NCBI GenBank assembly: GCA_034679345.1
Contig: JAXDAY010000033.1
Span: forward strand, 1-64,000
Length of the DNA stretch: 64,000 nucleotides
Source: JAXDAY01 sp034679345
GTDB lineage: Bacteria; Eisenbacteria; RBG-16-71-46; CAIMUX01; VGJL01
Reading direction: 5' to 3'
Part shown: positions 34,356 to 44,484 of the stretch, piece by piece
How the letters are laid out: the number at the start of each line of letters is the position of its first letter
Numbering within the stretch: the first letter of the stretch is position 1
Translations under genes and position numbers: made by a program
Notes under the pieces: model-generated
Seen by the model: the letters and a program-made list of their open reading frames with translations, nothing else
What the model was told of the DNA's origin: nothing
Databases searched by the model: none

Positions 34356-36812
34356 CTAGCGAATCAGCGTCCGCACCACCCGGAACCCGAGGACATCGTC
34401 CTTCGAGTTGGGGAAGTAGGCATCGCGGGACGCGGATCTGCAGACACGCGCGTAATGATACCAGGATCCCCCCCTGCGAACCCTCTGAATGCCTGTCTCC
34501 GGCCCGGACGGGTCCAGGGCGACATCGGGGGTCAGGCTGTCGTACCAGTCCCAGCACCATTCCCAGACGTTTCCGTGCATGTCGTAGAGGCCGGCGTCAT
34601 TCGGCTGCTTCCCCTTCACGTTCTGGGTTTCAGTCGGGGAGTTGCCGCAGTACCAGCCGACCGCATCGAGGCTCGGATCGGGATTCCCGAGGCTGTCGAG
34701 GCAGGCGGTCTCGAAGATCCCGCCGGAGCTGAAGGCGCTCGTCGTGCCGGCCCTGCAGGCCCGCTCCCACTCCGCCTCCGTGGGCAGGCGCCAACCGTCC
34801 GCGTCCCGGTTCCATGCGACATCGAGCCCCTCGACCGCGTAGGCGGGGGTCTTCCCCTCGAGGATCGATCGGGCGTTGCAGTAGGCGATGGCGTCGTACC
34901 AGGTGACGTTCTCCACGGGCCGGCCGCTGCCGACGAATCGCGAGGGGTTGATCCCCATGACCGTCTGGTACTCGTCCTGGGTCACCTCGTGGTCGGAGAA
35001 CTCGACCTCCCGCGTCATGACCACGGTGTGGAGGACCTCGTCGGGATCGCGGCCGACTTCGTTCGCGGGGCTTCCCATCTGGAAGGACTGCCCGACGAAT
35101 GGTCCCGCCGCGACCGGCGTCTCGACCGCGGGATTGTGGCCGTCGGAGAAGCGGAAGAGATGCTCGTAGCTTCCCAGATCCAGGGTCGTTTCGTAGCGGT
35201 AGATCGCGCCGGTCCTCGGCTCCCCGGATCGGAGCGTCATCGCATGCGCTTCACCCGAGATCGAGACGACCGCCTCGCTCGGCGTATCCCCATCCCCATC
35301 GGTGTAGGTCACCTCGAAGACAAACGTCGTCGAGCCCGGCTCACCGAAGGCTGGGCTCACGGAGCCGAGGGAGAGGCTCGGCGGGACGTTTCCCGAGGGG
35401 GTCGTTGCGGAGGCGATATTGGAGATGCCCGACTCGTTGCCGGAGTCATCAGTCGTCTTGACGGCGAAGTAGTAAGTCGTCCCGGGCGCCAGACCGAGGA
35501 CATCGAAGCTCTGGGCCGCGCCGCCAGGTGCAGGCGCCGGCTCGCCCTGCGCCTGCGTGGCCTCGGGCCAGTTCGCATCGCTGATGGCTGCCGTCGCGTA
35601 GCGGATGTCGTAGGACTCGGCAATACCGTTGTAGAGATCATCGCCGGGAGCGCGCCAGCTCAGCCGGATCGTCGTGGAGTCAATGCCCGCTGCAACGAGG
35701 TCGCCAATGCGTGCCGGCGGCGTATCGTCCTCGAAGGGGCCGGGGCCGCCGAGGACGATCAGCCCATCTGTTCGATCGCTCACCACGACCGCGCCGGAGG
35801 TCGCGACCCCCACGCCCGTGGCGTATGGAGTCGGCACCATCCCGATCAGGACCGGGTTCACGGGATCGCGCACGTCCACGATCATGAGCCCCCCGTCCTG
35901 TGCCGCGAGGAAGGCGGTCCCGTCGCGGACCACAATGGATCGCACGACGGCGGGGAGCCGGAGAATGCTCGTGGTGACTGGCTTGTCCCCGGCGTTCACT
36001 TTCATGACCACGAGCCCCGTGGGGCCATCGGCGACATAGGCGTATCCGCTCGTCGATCCCTCCGGGAGGACCACCTGAATGCCGAGCGCCTTCCCGGGGG
36101 TATCCTCGGCCGAGACCGTCTTGACCACACCCAAGGTGCGGACCCGCACATCCACGACCGCCACTCCCATCTCGTCGTCTGCGACATAGGCCCACCCGTT
36201 GGCCACGGAGATCGACTTGGCGTATCCGCGGGTGGAGGTGAAGACGCCGTTGTAGCGCAGCAGTCCGGGAATCGTCGGGTCCGACTCGAAGATCCGCATG
36301 CCCTTCCAGTTCTCGGCGAGGTAGACGACGTATGGTTCGGATGGATTGGGCGGCACCTCGATGAAGAGACCGTTGCCGTCCACGGCGGTGGTTCCCTGCT
36401 GGAAGGAGATCGTGCTGTCGGGGTCCGTGACATCGTAGGTCGTGATCCCCTCGGTCCCCTCCACGACGAACGCGATGTCGACGACGCCGCCATCGATTCT
36501 CGGCGTGCTCGCCACCTTGATCGACTCGGCGAACTTCTTCGTATCGAAGGTCTCCATCAGAATCGGGTTGTGGGGATCGCTGATGTCGACCACATGCAAC
36601 CCCGCCTCGCCGCCGGCGATGTAGGCGTGATTCCCCAGCACCGCAACGTCCTCGGCGGCGCTCGGTAACGGGACGCGGGCGATGATCCGGTATGGGGAAT
36701 CGGGCACCTCATAAAGGTCCTGCTCCCCGCAGCCTGGAAGGAGTCCCGCGGCGACAATCGCGATGGCCGCTGCCCCAATTCCCGACGAAACCACCCTACT
36801 CCATCTCGGCAT
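34356..36812 (-). CDS. Lipoprotein with LVIVD repeats, fibronectin III domain and formylglycine-generating-enzyme-like domain
   Basis: This 818-residue envelope lipoprotein has the lipobox LLPGC at Cys28. Residues about 45-360 hold LVIVD beta-propeller repeats (for example GLHVVDISDPHNPILME and GGLMIVDVRDPVNPVLIG). A fibronectin type III domain follows (about 365-470). The C-terminal 230 residues are an FGE-sulfatase (SUMF1-like) domain with QMGSPANEVGRDPDE, WRLPTEAEWERACRAG and the terminal GGSWYHYARVCRSASRD. True FGE uses two Cys to oxidise sulfatase Cys; here the fold may only bind ligand, since many bacterial members are non-enzymatic. It lies 28 bases before the ArsC-like selenoprotein. 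Confidence 0.88.
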   Translation of the reverse strand: MPRWSRVVSSGIGAAAIAIVAAGLLPGCGEQDLYEVPDSPYRIIARVPLPSAAEDVAVLGNHAYIAGGEAGLHVVDISDPHNPILMETFDTKKFAESIKVASTPRIDGGVVDIAFVVEGTEGITTYDVTDPDSTISFQQGTTAVDGNGLFIEVPPNPSEPYVVYLAENWKGMRIFESDPTIPGLLRYNGVFTSTRGYAKSISVANGWAYVADDEMGVAVVDVRVRTLGVVKTVSAEDTPGKALGIQVVLPEGSTSGYAYVADGPTGLVVMKVNAGDKPVTTSILRLPAVVRSIVVRDGTAFLAAQDGGLMIVDVRDPVNPVLIGMVPTPYATGVGVATSGAVVVSDRTDGLIVLGGPGPFEDDTPPARIGDLVAAGIDSTTIRLSWRAPGDDLYNGIAESYDIRYATAAISDANWPEATQAQGEPAPAPGGAAQSFDVLGLAPGTTYYFAVKTTDDSGNESGISNIASATTPSGNVPPSLSLGSVSPAFGEPGSTTFVFEVTYTDGDGDTPSEAVVSISGEAHAMTLRSGEPRTGAIYRYETTLDLGSYEHLFRFSDGHNPAVETPVAAGPFVGQSFQMGSPANEVGRDPDEVLHTVVMTREVEFSDHEVTQDEYQTVMGINPSRFVGSGRPVENVTWYDAIAYCNARSILEGKTPAYAVEGLDVAWNRDADGWRLPTEAEWERACRAGTTSAFSSGGIFETACLDSLGNPDPSLDAVGWYCGNSPTETQNVKGKQPNDAGLYDMHGNVWEWCWDWYDSLTPDVALDPSGPETGIQRVRRGGSWYHYARVCRSASRDAYFPNSKDDVLGFRVVRTLIR

Positions 36813-36864
36813 CCTTCTCCTCCAACGTGTTTCTCTCAGCGCGGAGATCCGCGCGATGTCGCGC

Positions 36865-38073
36865 TCAGAACGGCGTGCTCATCCCGATCCAGAGACGATG
36901 GTCCGTGTAGTCCTTCTCCTCGCCGACATCCTCGCCTATCCGTCCCGGAAGCGAGCTGTCGCGCTCGCTGAAGCGATAGCCAACCTCCAAGGTGACCTTC
37001 CGCCAGACAGCTCGAGTTCCGATCGTCGTCTCGAAGGAGGTGATCTCGTCCTTCCTCCCGACGTGATACGGATCGTCGAGGGGATGTTGCTGGCTCGTGT
37101 AGTGATAGGCCTGATACTGCCCCAAGAGCTCGATGGAGTTCCCGATCCAGAGCCAGCCCCTGGGGCGGATTGTCAGGATCGCCTCGTAGAGGTCGCGCTC
37201 GTAGTCGAGGTTGCCGTCGTCGGTGTTCTCATCGGTCTCGCCTTCGGTATCGGCGTTGCGCGACTCGACGTCGCTGTACATGTAGCGGGTCGCGAGCCGG
37301 ATCGATCTCGCGAGCCTGATCGAGACGGTCCCTTCCCCGTTCCACTCCCAGTTGTCGTTCTCCATGAAAGGCTTGTTGTAGTAGCGGATCACCCGTCCGA
37401 GCTCGGCGCGGGCCGAGAGGCGAGGGCCGAATCTGTGATAGTAGGCAAGCCCGGCCGCGTTGCGCGTGGACTTGAACGAGTCGTAGACCAGGGGCGTCGA
37501 GCGCGGCACAAACGGCGGGCGATCGGACAGCTCGCGGATGTAGCTGGTCGGCGCGTAACTGCCCGACAGCTCGAGGTAATCGCTTCCGATCGTCGGCTGC
37601 CGCAGCCGAGCTGAGTACGTCATGTTGGTCTTCTCGCCGTTTCGGGCGTAGAACCAGCCGATGTACCCGAGCCTCAGGGTCATTTCCTTCCGTCCGATCA
37701 TCGGTCGGCCGATTGTGACGCCCAGTCGGGGGCTCAGGATCAGATCGTCATATGTCTCGACGATGAACTTCTCGGGCGGATTGTTCGCGCGGAAGTCGAG
37801 GACGGTCTCGTCCGACATTCGAAGAATATTGTCGTCATAGATGAAGTGCATCGAGAACGTCTTGGCGAGGCTGATCCTGCGGGGACGGGACTTCTTCGAC
37901 TTCTGCCTCTCCGGCCTCCCGGCGGTCTGGAACATCGCATCGGCCGCGCCGCGGGCCGCCGCGGTCCCGCTGGGGGACGGCGGCTCAGGGATCGGCGATC
38001 CATCGCTTCCCGATCCCCCGACGAACATGGCCGCAGCCAGCGCGAGAGCCCGAATGACCCCTGTTGTCGTCAT
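36865..38073 (-). CDS. Probable outer-membrane beta-barrel protein
   Basis: This 402-residue protein has a signal peptide (MTTTGVIRALALAAAMFVGG) and a Pro/Ser-rich linker. It then has repeated short strands with alternating aromatic and charged residues, for example EMTLRLGYIGWFYARNGE, LELSGSYAPTSYIRE and VTLEVGYRFSERDSS. It ends in a Phe (WIGMSTPF), the usual outer-membrane insertion signal. I take it as an outer-membrane porin-like protein of unknown cargo. It lies 52 bases upstream of the LVIVD/FGE lipoprotein and probably begins that operon. Confidence 0.75.
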   Translation of the reverse strand: MTTTGVIRALALAAAMFVGGSGSDGSPIPEPPSPSGTAAARGAADAMFQTAGRPERQKSKKSRPRRISLAKTFSMHFIYDDNILRMSDETVLDFRANNPPEKFIVETYDDLILSPRLGVTIGRPMIGRKEMTLRLGYIGWFYARNGEKTNMTYSARLRQPTIGSDYLELSGSYAPTSYIRELSDRPPFVPRSTPLVYDSFKSTRNAAGLAYYHRFGPRLSARAELGRVIRYYNKPFMENDNWEWNGEGTVSIRLARSIRLATRYMYSDVESRNADTEGETDENTDDGNLDYERDLYEAILTIRPRGWLWIGNSIELLGQYQAYHYTSQQHPLDDPYHVGRKDEITSFETTIGTRAVWRKVTLEVGYRFSERDSSLPGRIGEDVGEEKDYTDHRLWIGMSTPF

Positions 38074-38332
38074 GAACCCCGATCTCGATGGAGCTTGCCC
38101 GGACGACCCTGACGCGCGGACGCGTCCCCCCGCCGACCTGCAGCCCTCCCCCTCCCATGGGGATGTCCTGCCGCACGATACAGGATCGGACCCATTCCAG
38201 GAAGACGCCCGTTTCCGGCAGGCGGCAGCCCGGCGCATCGCCGCGCCCGAGTCGACCCGAGTCGACCCGGTGGCGTCGAACCGGTCGAGCGCGTAGTCTC
38301 TTCTGTCTGCCGCAGGCCGCGGGAGGGGAATC

Positions 38333-41300
38333 GTGTCTCGGATCGAGGCCCCGGCAATGGGCGCCACTGCGCTCGGCCTCCTCGCCGCCTTGCTCGCGCC
38401 GGCCGCACCCCGAGCGGAGCAGATCCCCTTCCGACGCTTCGACGTTCGAGACGGGCTGGCGCACAGCCGCGTGACCTCGGTGGTGCAAGACCCCCTCGGG
38501 TATCTCTGGTTCGGGACCTGGGAGGGGATCAGCCGCTTCGACGGCTACCAGTTCGACAATTTCGGCCCCGCCCAGAACATCGACCCGCCCATCGTCTTCG
38601 AGATGGCATGCCACGCGGACGGGCGGATCTTCGCCGCCCTCTGGGGCGGCGGCGTCGTTCGCTCCGCAGGGATAGGGGGGACCGACGCCGATGTCGGATT
38701 CACGCGCTTCCGCCTGGCCTCCGACGTCGAGTCCAACCGCGTCTACGACCTTGCGCTCGACTCGGGGGACTCCCTCTGGTGCCTCACCATGGGAGGGCTC
38801 TACCGCGCGGCGTCCGCCGCGGGCCCTGCGCCGGAGTTCGAGCGCCTCGATCTCGTCCCTCTCGCCTCGGCGATCGAGGCCGATCCCCTCGGGGGGTTGT
38901 GGATCGGGGTGGGCGGGGCGTTGCTGGAACGGCGCGCGGGGCAATGGAATCGGCTCCGCGAGCCGGCCGGCGTCGACACGTCGGCCATCATCTCGATCGA
39001 CTGGATCGGGGATGGCAATCTCCTGATCCTGCGCGAGCGTGACGCCCAGGTCCTCCATGCGGGGCGCGGCTACTGGACGTCGCTCGCCGTCCCGCTTCGG
39101 CCGGGGCAGAGGATCCAGTGCGGTGTCCGCGATCGATCGGGTCGCTACTGGATCGGGACCACGCGCGGCCTTCTCCGGAAGGATGCCGGCGGGTGGACGA
39201 CGCTGACGATGAGCCAGGGATTGAGCGATGACTATGTGCGATCCCTCTTTGCGGACCGCGAAGGAAATGTCTGGATCGGGACCAACCAGATCGGCGTTTG
39301 CCGGTTCTCCGGGGAACGGATCGTCGCCTACACGCGATTCCAGGGCTCTCCGGATCGTGAAGCGCTCAAGGTCGTTCAGTCCCTCGACGGCGCGATCTAC
39401 GCCACAACCGCCGGCGACGGCATACTCAGAATCGGCGAGAGGGAGAACACGATCGTTCCGGGCTCGAACCGCCATCCCTTCGCCAGCCTCGACTACCGGC
39501 TTGTCCAGGACACGCGCGGCGACTGGTGGATCGGATGCCCCGAGGGGGCGCTGCGCTTCAAGGGCCCCGAGCTGAAGCTCACCGACGATGCCCGCCTCCC
39601 CCTACCCGGCGCTCCGGGGGGAGAGAGCATGATCGCGGTCACCTGCGATCCCGCAACCGGAGCGATCTGGTTCGGCAGCCAGCGCCGCCTCTATCGCGCC
39701 GCTCCCGACGACTCCGCCCCGGACGGCATCGCATGGACCGACTTCGGAGAGGTGCCCGGCGTGAGCGGAGTCCGGAAGATCCTGCCGTTGCGCTCCGGCG
39801 AACTCTGGATCGCGGGTTTCGAAGGGATCGCTCGGATGCGCGAGGGCAAGATGGAGGCGATCGGGGCATCCGCCGGGCTGCCGAACACCGACGCGCGCTC
39901 GCTCTTCGAAGACCGTGATGGGCGGCTCTGGATCGGTCATCGGTTCGGCGGGGTCTCCGTGACGGCCGATCCCGGAGCGGACCAGCCGGAGTTCGCGAAC
40001 CTCGACTCCTCCAAGGGCCTCTCCAGCGGGACTGTCTGGTCGATCGCCGCCGACTCGGCCGGCTTCATCTACCTCGGCACGGGTCGCGGATTGAACCGTC
40101 TCGATCCCGATCTCCGCCGGATCACCCACTTCACGACCTCCGACGGTCTGGCGGGCGAGACGGTCCACTTCTGCGACCGGCTGAGGGACGGACGGGTCTG
40201 GCTCGCCACTTCGGGGGGCGTTTGCCGGTTCTCCCCGGATCACGAGGACACGCAAGGACCGCCCCCGCCCATCTACATCAAGAGGATCCAGGTGGAGGGC
40301 GAGGAGGTGGATCTCCACGGCGGGGAACCGGCGCGGATCGGGCAAATCGTCGTGCCTCCGGACCGGAACTTCCTCTCGGTGGAGTTCGTGGGGCTCTACT
40401 TCCGCGGGGACCATCCGCTGCGATACGAATACCGGCTCGAGGGAGGGATGGAGGACTGGAGTCCTCCGACGGAGCAGCGATCGATGCAGTATGCGCGGCT
40501 GGCTCCGGGCCGCTACCGCCTCTTCGCGCGCGCCGTCGCCCCTGATGGGAGCCGCAGCTCCGTGCCGGCCGAGATCTCCTTCGAGGTGCTCCGCCCGTTC
40601 TGGCAGCAGGCATGGTTCCTCGCGCTCGGCGCGCTTCTCCTCGGCTCAGCCGGCGTCGGACTCCACCGGCTGCGCACACGGCACCTGATCGCGATGGAGC
40701 GGATCCGCGGCCAGATTGCCCTCGATCTGCATGACGATGTCGGATCCGGCCTCTCCGAGATCGCGGTGCTGACCGAGGTGGCGCGCCGGCAGGCGCACGC
40801 GGCCGATGGGGCCCATCTCGAGCAGACCGCCGAGCTGGCCCGCGCGTTGCGCGAGAAGATGAGCGACATCGTCTGGTCGGTCGACCCAAGACGGGACTCG
40901 CTCGTCGACCTGATCCGCAGGATGCGTCAGACGGCCATGAATCTGCTCGAAGCCGGAGGGATCGACGTCGAGTTCACGGCTCCGGGCGAGAAGGTCGTCG
41001 ACCGCGTCGGCTTGACGCCGGACCGGCGCCGCCACCTGTTTCTCATCTTCAAGGAGATGCTCGCCAATGTCGCGCGACATGCCCGGGCGTCCCGAGTGCG
41101 GATCCAGGTCGAAATCGATCACGATGCCGTCCGCCTGACCGTCGATGACGACGGCGTCGGCTTCGAGTCCAAGGAGAACCGCGAGGGGCACGGACTGCGC
41201 AGCCTCGAGGCGCGGGCCCGCGCGCTCGGGGGGCGGTGCGTCGTCTCTTCCACCCTGGGACGGGGAACGCGCATCTCGGTGACCGCGCCGCTGCGCCGAA

Positions 41301-41395
41301 GCCCGCGGGCGTCGCTCCCCCGCATATTCATGCGGCTCCAGCGCGGGCGCTCGAGCGGGCAACATGCCGCGAAACGAAAGGAATCGAGTCGATGA
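38333..41395 (+). CDS. Sensor histidine kinase with periplasmic two-component-regulator propeller
   Basis: This 1,020-residue membrane sensor has a signal segment (1-28). Two Reg_prop beta-propellers follow (about 30-650), with repeats such as DPLGYLWFGTWEGISRFDG and DREGNVWIGTNQIGVCRF. A Y_Y_Y domain (about 655-755) comes next, then a membrane helix (WFLALGALLLGSAGVGLH). The kinase core has the HisKA_3 His in IALDLHDDVGSGLSEIAVL and an HATPase with VDDDGVGFES. The layout matches hybrid-type sensors that read extracellular polysaccharide or similar ligands and phosphorylate LuxR-type regulators. The GTG start at 38333 follows GGGAGGGG. It overlaps the regulator gene by four bases. Confidence 0.93.
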   Translation: MSRIEAPAMGATALGLLAALLAPAAPRAEQIPFRRFDVRDGLAHSRVTSVVQDPLGYLWFGTWEGISRFDGYQFDNFGPAQNIDPPIVFEMACHADGRIFAALWGGGVVRSAGIGGTDADVGFTRFRLASDVESNRVYDLALDSGDSLWCLTMGGLYRAASAAGPAPEFERLDLVPLASAIEADPLGGLWIGVGGALLERRAGQWNRLREPAGVDTSAIISIDWIGDGNLLILRERDAQVLHAGRGYWTSLAVPLRPGQRIQCGVRDRSGRYWIGTTRGLLRKDAGGWTTLTMSQGLSDDYVRSLFADREGNVWIGTNQIGVCRFSGERIVAYTRFQGSPDREALKVVQSLDGAIYATTAGDGILRIGERENTIVPGSNRHPFASLDYRLVQDTRGDWWIGCPEGALRFKGPELKLTDDARLPLPGAPGGESMIAVTCDPATGAIWFGSQRRLYRAAPDDSAPDGIAWTDFGEVPGVSGVRKILPLRSGELWIAGFEGIARMREGKMEAIGASAGLPNTDARSLFEDRDGRLWIGHRFGGVSVTADPGADQPEFANLDSSKGLSSGTVWSIAADSAGFIYLGTGRGLNRLDPDLRRITHFTTSDGLAGETVHFCDRLRDGRVWLATSGGVCRFSPDHEDTQGPPPPIYIKRIQVEGEEVDLHGGEPARIGQIVVPPDRNFLSVEFVGLYFRGDHPLRYEYRLEGGMEDWSPPTEQRSMQYARLAPGRYRLFARAVAPDGSRSSVPAEISFEVLRPFWQQAWFLALGALLLGSAGVGLHRLRTRHLIAMERIRGQIALDLHDDVGSGLSEIAVLTEVARRQAHAADGAHLEQTAELARALREKMSDIVWSVDPRRDSLVDLIRRMRQTAMNLLEAGGIDVEFTAPGEKVVDRVGLTPDRRRHLFLIFKEMLANVARHARASRVRIQVEIDHDAVRLTVDDDGVGFESKENREGHGLRSLEARARALGGRCVVSSTLGRGTRISVTAPLRRSPRASLPRIFMRLQRGRSSGQHAAKRKESSR

Positions 41396-42036
41396 GACCG
41401 GAGATCCGCGTGGCGATCATCGAGGACCAGGCCCCGTTGCGCGAGGGACTCACGCAACTGATCGGCGGGACACCCGGTTTCCGCACGGTCGGATCCTACG
41501 GCTCGATGGAGGAGGCGATCCTCGCGATCGCCTCCGCCAGCCCCGAGGTCGTGCTCCTCGACATCGGATTGCCCGGCATGTCCGGAATCGAGGGGACCCG
41601 GCGCGTGAAGGAGATCCTCCCGGAGGCGCAGGTCATGATGCTCACCGTCTACGCGGATAACGATCGGATCTTCGACGCCGTCTGCGCGGGAGCGGTGGGA
41701 TACCTCCTCAAGGACACCCATCCCGCCCGCCTCATCGAGGCCATCCGCGAAGCGCACCTGGGCGGCGCTCCGATGTCTCCCGACATCGCCCGCAAGCTGG
41801 TGACCATGTTCCAGAAGACGATCCCGCCCCGGCAGGCCGAGCACCGCCTCTCGCCGCGCGAGATGGACGTCCTGCGCCTCCTCTCGGAGGGGCACTCGTA
41901 CAAGACGACGGCGGCCGCGCTTCGCTTGAGCCAGGACACGATTCGTTTTCACATCAAGAAGATCTACGAGAAGCTCCACGTCCACTCGAAGTCGGAAGCG
42001 GTCATCAAGGCGCTGCGCAACGGCTTGATCCGCTGA
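41392..42036 (+). CDS. NarL/LuxR-family response regulator
   Basis: This 214-residue cytoplasmic regulator has a receiver domain with acidic residues IIEDQ near the start. The phospho-acceptor Asp is in VVLLDIGLPGMSGIEG, and the switch region is TVYADNDR. The C-terminal LuxR helix-turn-helix is RLSPREMDVLRLLSEGHSYK, then DTIRFHIKKIYEKLHVH. The start ATG overlaps the kinase stop (ATGA), so the pair is coupled and this is the cognate target. The exported proteins encoded just downstream are plausible targets. Confidence 0.93.
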   Translation: MRPEIRVAIIEDQAPLREGLTQLIGGTPGFRTVGSYGSMEEAILAIASASPEVVLLDIGLPGMSGIEGTRRVKEILPEAQVMMLTVYADNDRIFDAVCAGAVGYLLKDTHPARLIEAIREAHLGGAPMSPDIARKLVTMFQKTIPPRQAEHRLSPREMDVLRLLSEGHSYKTTAAALRLSQDTIRFHIKKIYEKLHVHSKSEAVIKALRNGLIR

Positions 42037-42190
42037 CGCGCCGGCCCTCGCTCCGTCGGCGCCGCACCCCCCTACATGCTCGTGCGGCTGCACAAGACCT
42101 CGCCCGCAAGGCGATGATCTCGCGTTTATCCGGGCTGGCCGCATCGCCGGCGGCGCGCGGATCCCCGACCGCCGGCATGAGGAGAAGACC

Positions 42191-42829
42191 ATGGCGATCG
42201 ATGAGAATCGAATCGATGCCTTCATGAGCCGCGCGATCGGCGAGCTGGTCCTGGAAGCGAGGCCCTGCCGGATGAGCGCTGCAGCGAATGCCCGAGCCGC
42301 CCGGCGCGTAGCGCTTGCCGCGCTTCTGGTCGCGATCCTTCCCGGTCTCACGCAGGCGACCATCTCCATCCCGCGGGCTGTGATCGCCTGCGGCGGGATC
42401 GGAGGGGTCTCGGCGAGCCACAGCATCCGGTCGACGCTCGGCCAGGCCATCACCGGCAGCGCATCCTCGCAGCACTACAGCGTCGGCTCCGGATACTGGC
42501 AGGGGCAGAACGAGCCTTCCGCGGCGCCCGAAACGCCATCGCTCCCGCTTCGATACGCGCTCGGCGAACCGCGACCGAATCCGACCACCAGGTCCACATG
42601 GATCTCCTACGAGGTGCCTGTCCCCGGAGGGGCGATCCGCATCGAGATCTTCGACGTGGGGGGCCGCTTGATCCGCACCCTCGTCGATCGCGTCGAGCAG
42701 CCGGGCCGATGGGGATCGGTCTGGGACGGTCGCGACGAGCAAGGCCGCGAGGCGTTCAGCGGGGTCTATCTGTGTCGTCTTCAGGCGCGGAACGCCCACG
42801 AGATACGAAAGATCGTCTGGGCCCGCTAG
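42191..42829 (+). CDS. Exported protein with FlgD-type C-terminal domain
   Basis: This 212-residue protein has a charged N-terminus and a hydrophobic segment (ALAALLVAILPGLTQA) at about residues 41-56. The middle part (GGVSASHSIRSTLGQAITG, then HYSVGSGYWQGQ) is an often-seen motif of exported FCB proteins that carry the sorting tail. The last 90 residues form the FlgD-like Ig domain (PRPNPTTRSTWISYEVPVPG, then WDGRDEQGREAFSGVYLC). It is a small cargo or scaffold protein of unknown role. A second start at codon 28 is possible. Confidence 0.75.
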   Translation: MAIDENRIDAFMSRAIGELVLEARPCRMSAAANARAARRVALAALLVAILPGLTQATISIPRAVIACGGIGGVSASHSIRSTLGQAITGSASSQHYSVGSGYWQGQNEPSAAPETPSLPLRYALGEPRPNPTTRSTWISYEVPVPGGAIRIEIFDVGGRLIRTLVDRVEQPGRWGSVWDGRDEQGREAFSGVYLCRLQARNAHEIRKIVWAR

Positions 42830-42859
42830 AGGGCCATGACTGAATGGGAGGGTAGATCC

Positions 42860-44464
42860 ATGCGATCCCATTTCCTTGACCTGTGCGCGGCCGCGCTGGT
42901 TCTGATGCTTGCGGCGTCCGCGCCGCCGGCCGGCGCCCAACCGACCACGGTCTCTTACCAAGGCACCCTCGTCGCGGACGGCCAGCCTTTCGACGGAACG
43001 GCGCAGTTCAAGTTCGCGATCATCTCCGTGGGCGAGAGCACCTTCACCCTCTGGTCCAACGATGGAACGAGCCAGAATGGAAGCGAGCCGCAAGGCTTCG
43101 TCTCCCTGGATGTCGACCAAGGGATTTTCAGCGCCATGCTGGGCGGCACCGGGATGGTGGAGATCGAGCCCGACGAGCTGGCCGGCGCGATCGATCCAAG
43201 GCTTCGCGTCTGGGTGAACACCGGATCGGGGTTCGAGCAGCTGAGCGACCAGGCCCTGGCGAGCAGCGTCTACTCCCTTTCGAGCGAGACGGCCTGGCGC
43301 TCGATCGCCGGCTTCACGGCGGACGGGATCATTCACTCCACTACAGGCGGATTCCGGTTCCCCGACGGGACCACCCAGACGACCGCGGCGACCGGCGGCG
43401 GAGGAGGCGGGACACTTGATCAGGCCTACGATCACGGTGGAGCCGGGGCGGGACGCGTGATCGTCGCCGACGCCGGCGCGGTGGAGATCCAGGGTTCGGA
43501 CGGGCTGAGCGTCCTTGGACGAGCGAGTTTCGGCACGACCGCGCGCACGGGACGGCTCTCGGTCGAGCACAGCGGGGTCGGCACGACGGATCCTGCGCTC
43601 TACTTGAACAACAGCAATACCGGCTCGTCGATCGCCATCGTCGGCAAGTCGAATGGGACCGATGCGACCGCAGTCTTCTCGAACACCGGCTCCGGAGATC
43701 TCCTGCGGCTCTTCAACGGGGGCGGGTCTCCTGTCGTGCAGGTGCTGCACAGCGGCAAGCTCATCTCCTCCGGCCTCCAGGTGACCTCCGGGGCGTTCCA
43801 GGTCGATGGATCGAGCCGTCTTCGGATGAACGGAGCCTTCGGAAACGGCGTCGGCGGAGCCGCCATCTACAGCGAGAACACCTCGTCCAGCGGAATCTCG
43901 TTCTGGGGCAAGGCGAGCGGATCGGACGCGACGATGGTCCTCGAGCAGAACGGGACCGGCTCCATGCTGCGCGGCTTCAAGAGCGGACAGCTCAAGTTCG
44001 AGGTGCAGAACAGCGGCCGCGTCGTGACTCCATCGGTCCAGATCACGGGGGGGGCCGATCTCGCCGAGCCGTTCGCGGTATCGGGTGGCGAGGCGACCCC
44101 GGGGATGGTCCTCGTGATCGACGATGCCCGGCCCGGCCATCTGACCCCGTCGACTCGCCCCTACGACACACGAGTGGCGGGAATCGTGAGCGGCGCGGGC
44201 GGAATCGCGCCGGGGATCACGATGACCGCCGACGCCCTTCCCGCCGGCGGACAGCCGGTTGCCCTGAGCGGCCGCGTCCATGCGCTCGCCGACGCCTCGC
44301 CCGCGCCGATCCGTCCCGGGGACCTGCTGACGACCTCGAGCACGCGCGGGCACCTGATGAAGGCGACCGATCTCGACCGCGCACGAGGCGCGGTCATCGG
44401 AAAGGCGATGACGGGTCTCGAAAGCGGGCGCGGCCAGGTCCTCGTCCTGGTTTCCCTGCAGTAG
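42860..44464 (+). CDS. Exported repeat protein of tail-fibre-like type
   Basis: This 534-residue protein has a signal peptide (MRSHFLDLCAAALVLMLAAS). It is rich in Gly, Ser and Asn, with repeats such as LYLNNSNTGSSIAIVGKSNG and related copies with TDATAVFSNTGSGDLLRLFN. It ends in a globular domain with GGADLAEPFAVSGGEATP and AIRPGDLL-like motifs. The fold resembles trimeric fibre proteins, but no attachment or enzyme motif is clear. The ATG at 42860 follows GGGAGGG; an ATG at 42836 would add eight residues. It lies in a run of exported genes after the kinase-regulator pair. Confidence 0.65.
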   Translation: MRSHFLDLCAAALVLMLAASAPPAGAQPTTVSYQGTLVADGQPFDGTAQFKFAIISVGESTFTLWSNDGTSQNGSEPQGFVSLDVDQGIFSAMLGGTGMVEIEPDELAGAIDPRLRVWVNTGSGFEQLSDQALASSVYSLSSETAWRSIAGFTADGIIHSTTGGFRFPDGTTQTTAATGGGGGGTLDQAYDHGGAGAGRVIVADAGAVEIQGSDGLSVLGRASFGTTARTGRLSVEHSGVGTTDPALYLNNSNTGSSIAIVGKSNGTDATAVFSNTGSGDLLRLFNGGGSPVVQVLHSGKLISSGLQVTSGAFQVDGSSRLRMNGAFGNGVGGAAIYSENTSSSGISFWGKASGSDATMVLEQNGTGSMLRGFKSGQLKFEVQNSGRVVTPSVQITGGADLAEPFAVSGGEATPGMVLVIDDARPGHLTPSTRPYDTRVAGIVSGAGGIAPGITMTADALPAGGQPVALSGRVHALADASPAPIRPGDLLTTSSTRGHLMKATDLDRARGAVIGKAMTGLESGRGQVLVLVSLQ

Positions 44465-44484
44465 GACGGAAGGGAGGCGATGCG

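Noticed and set aside
34240..34560. Minus-strand frame of 106 codons across the ArsC-like start
   Set aside because: It overlaps the end of the FGE-domain gene and the start of the ArsC-like gene in another frame and has no recognisable product.
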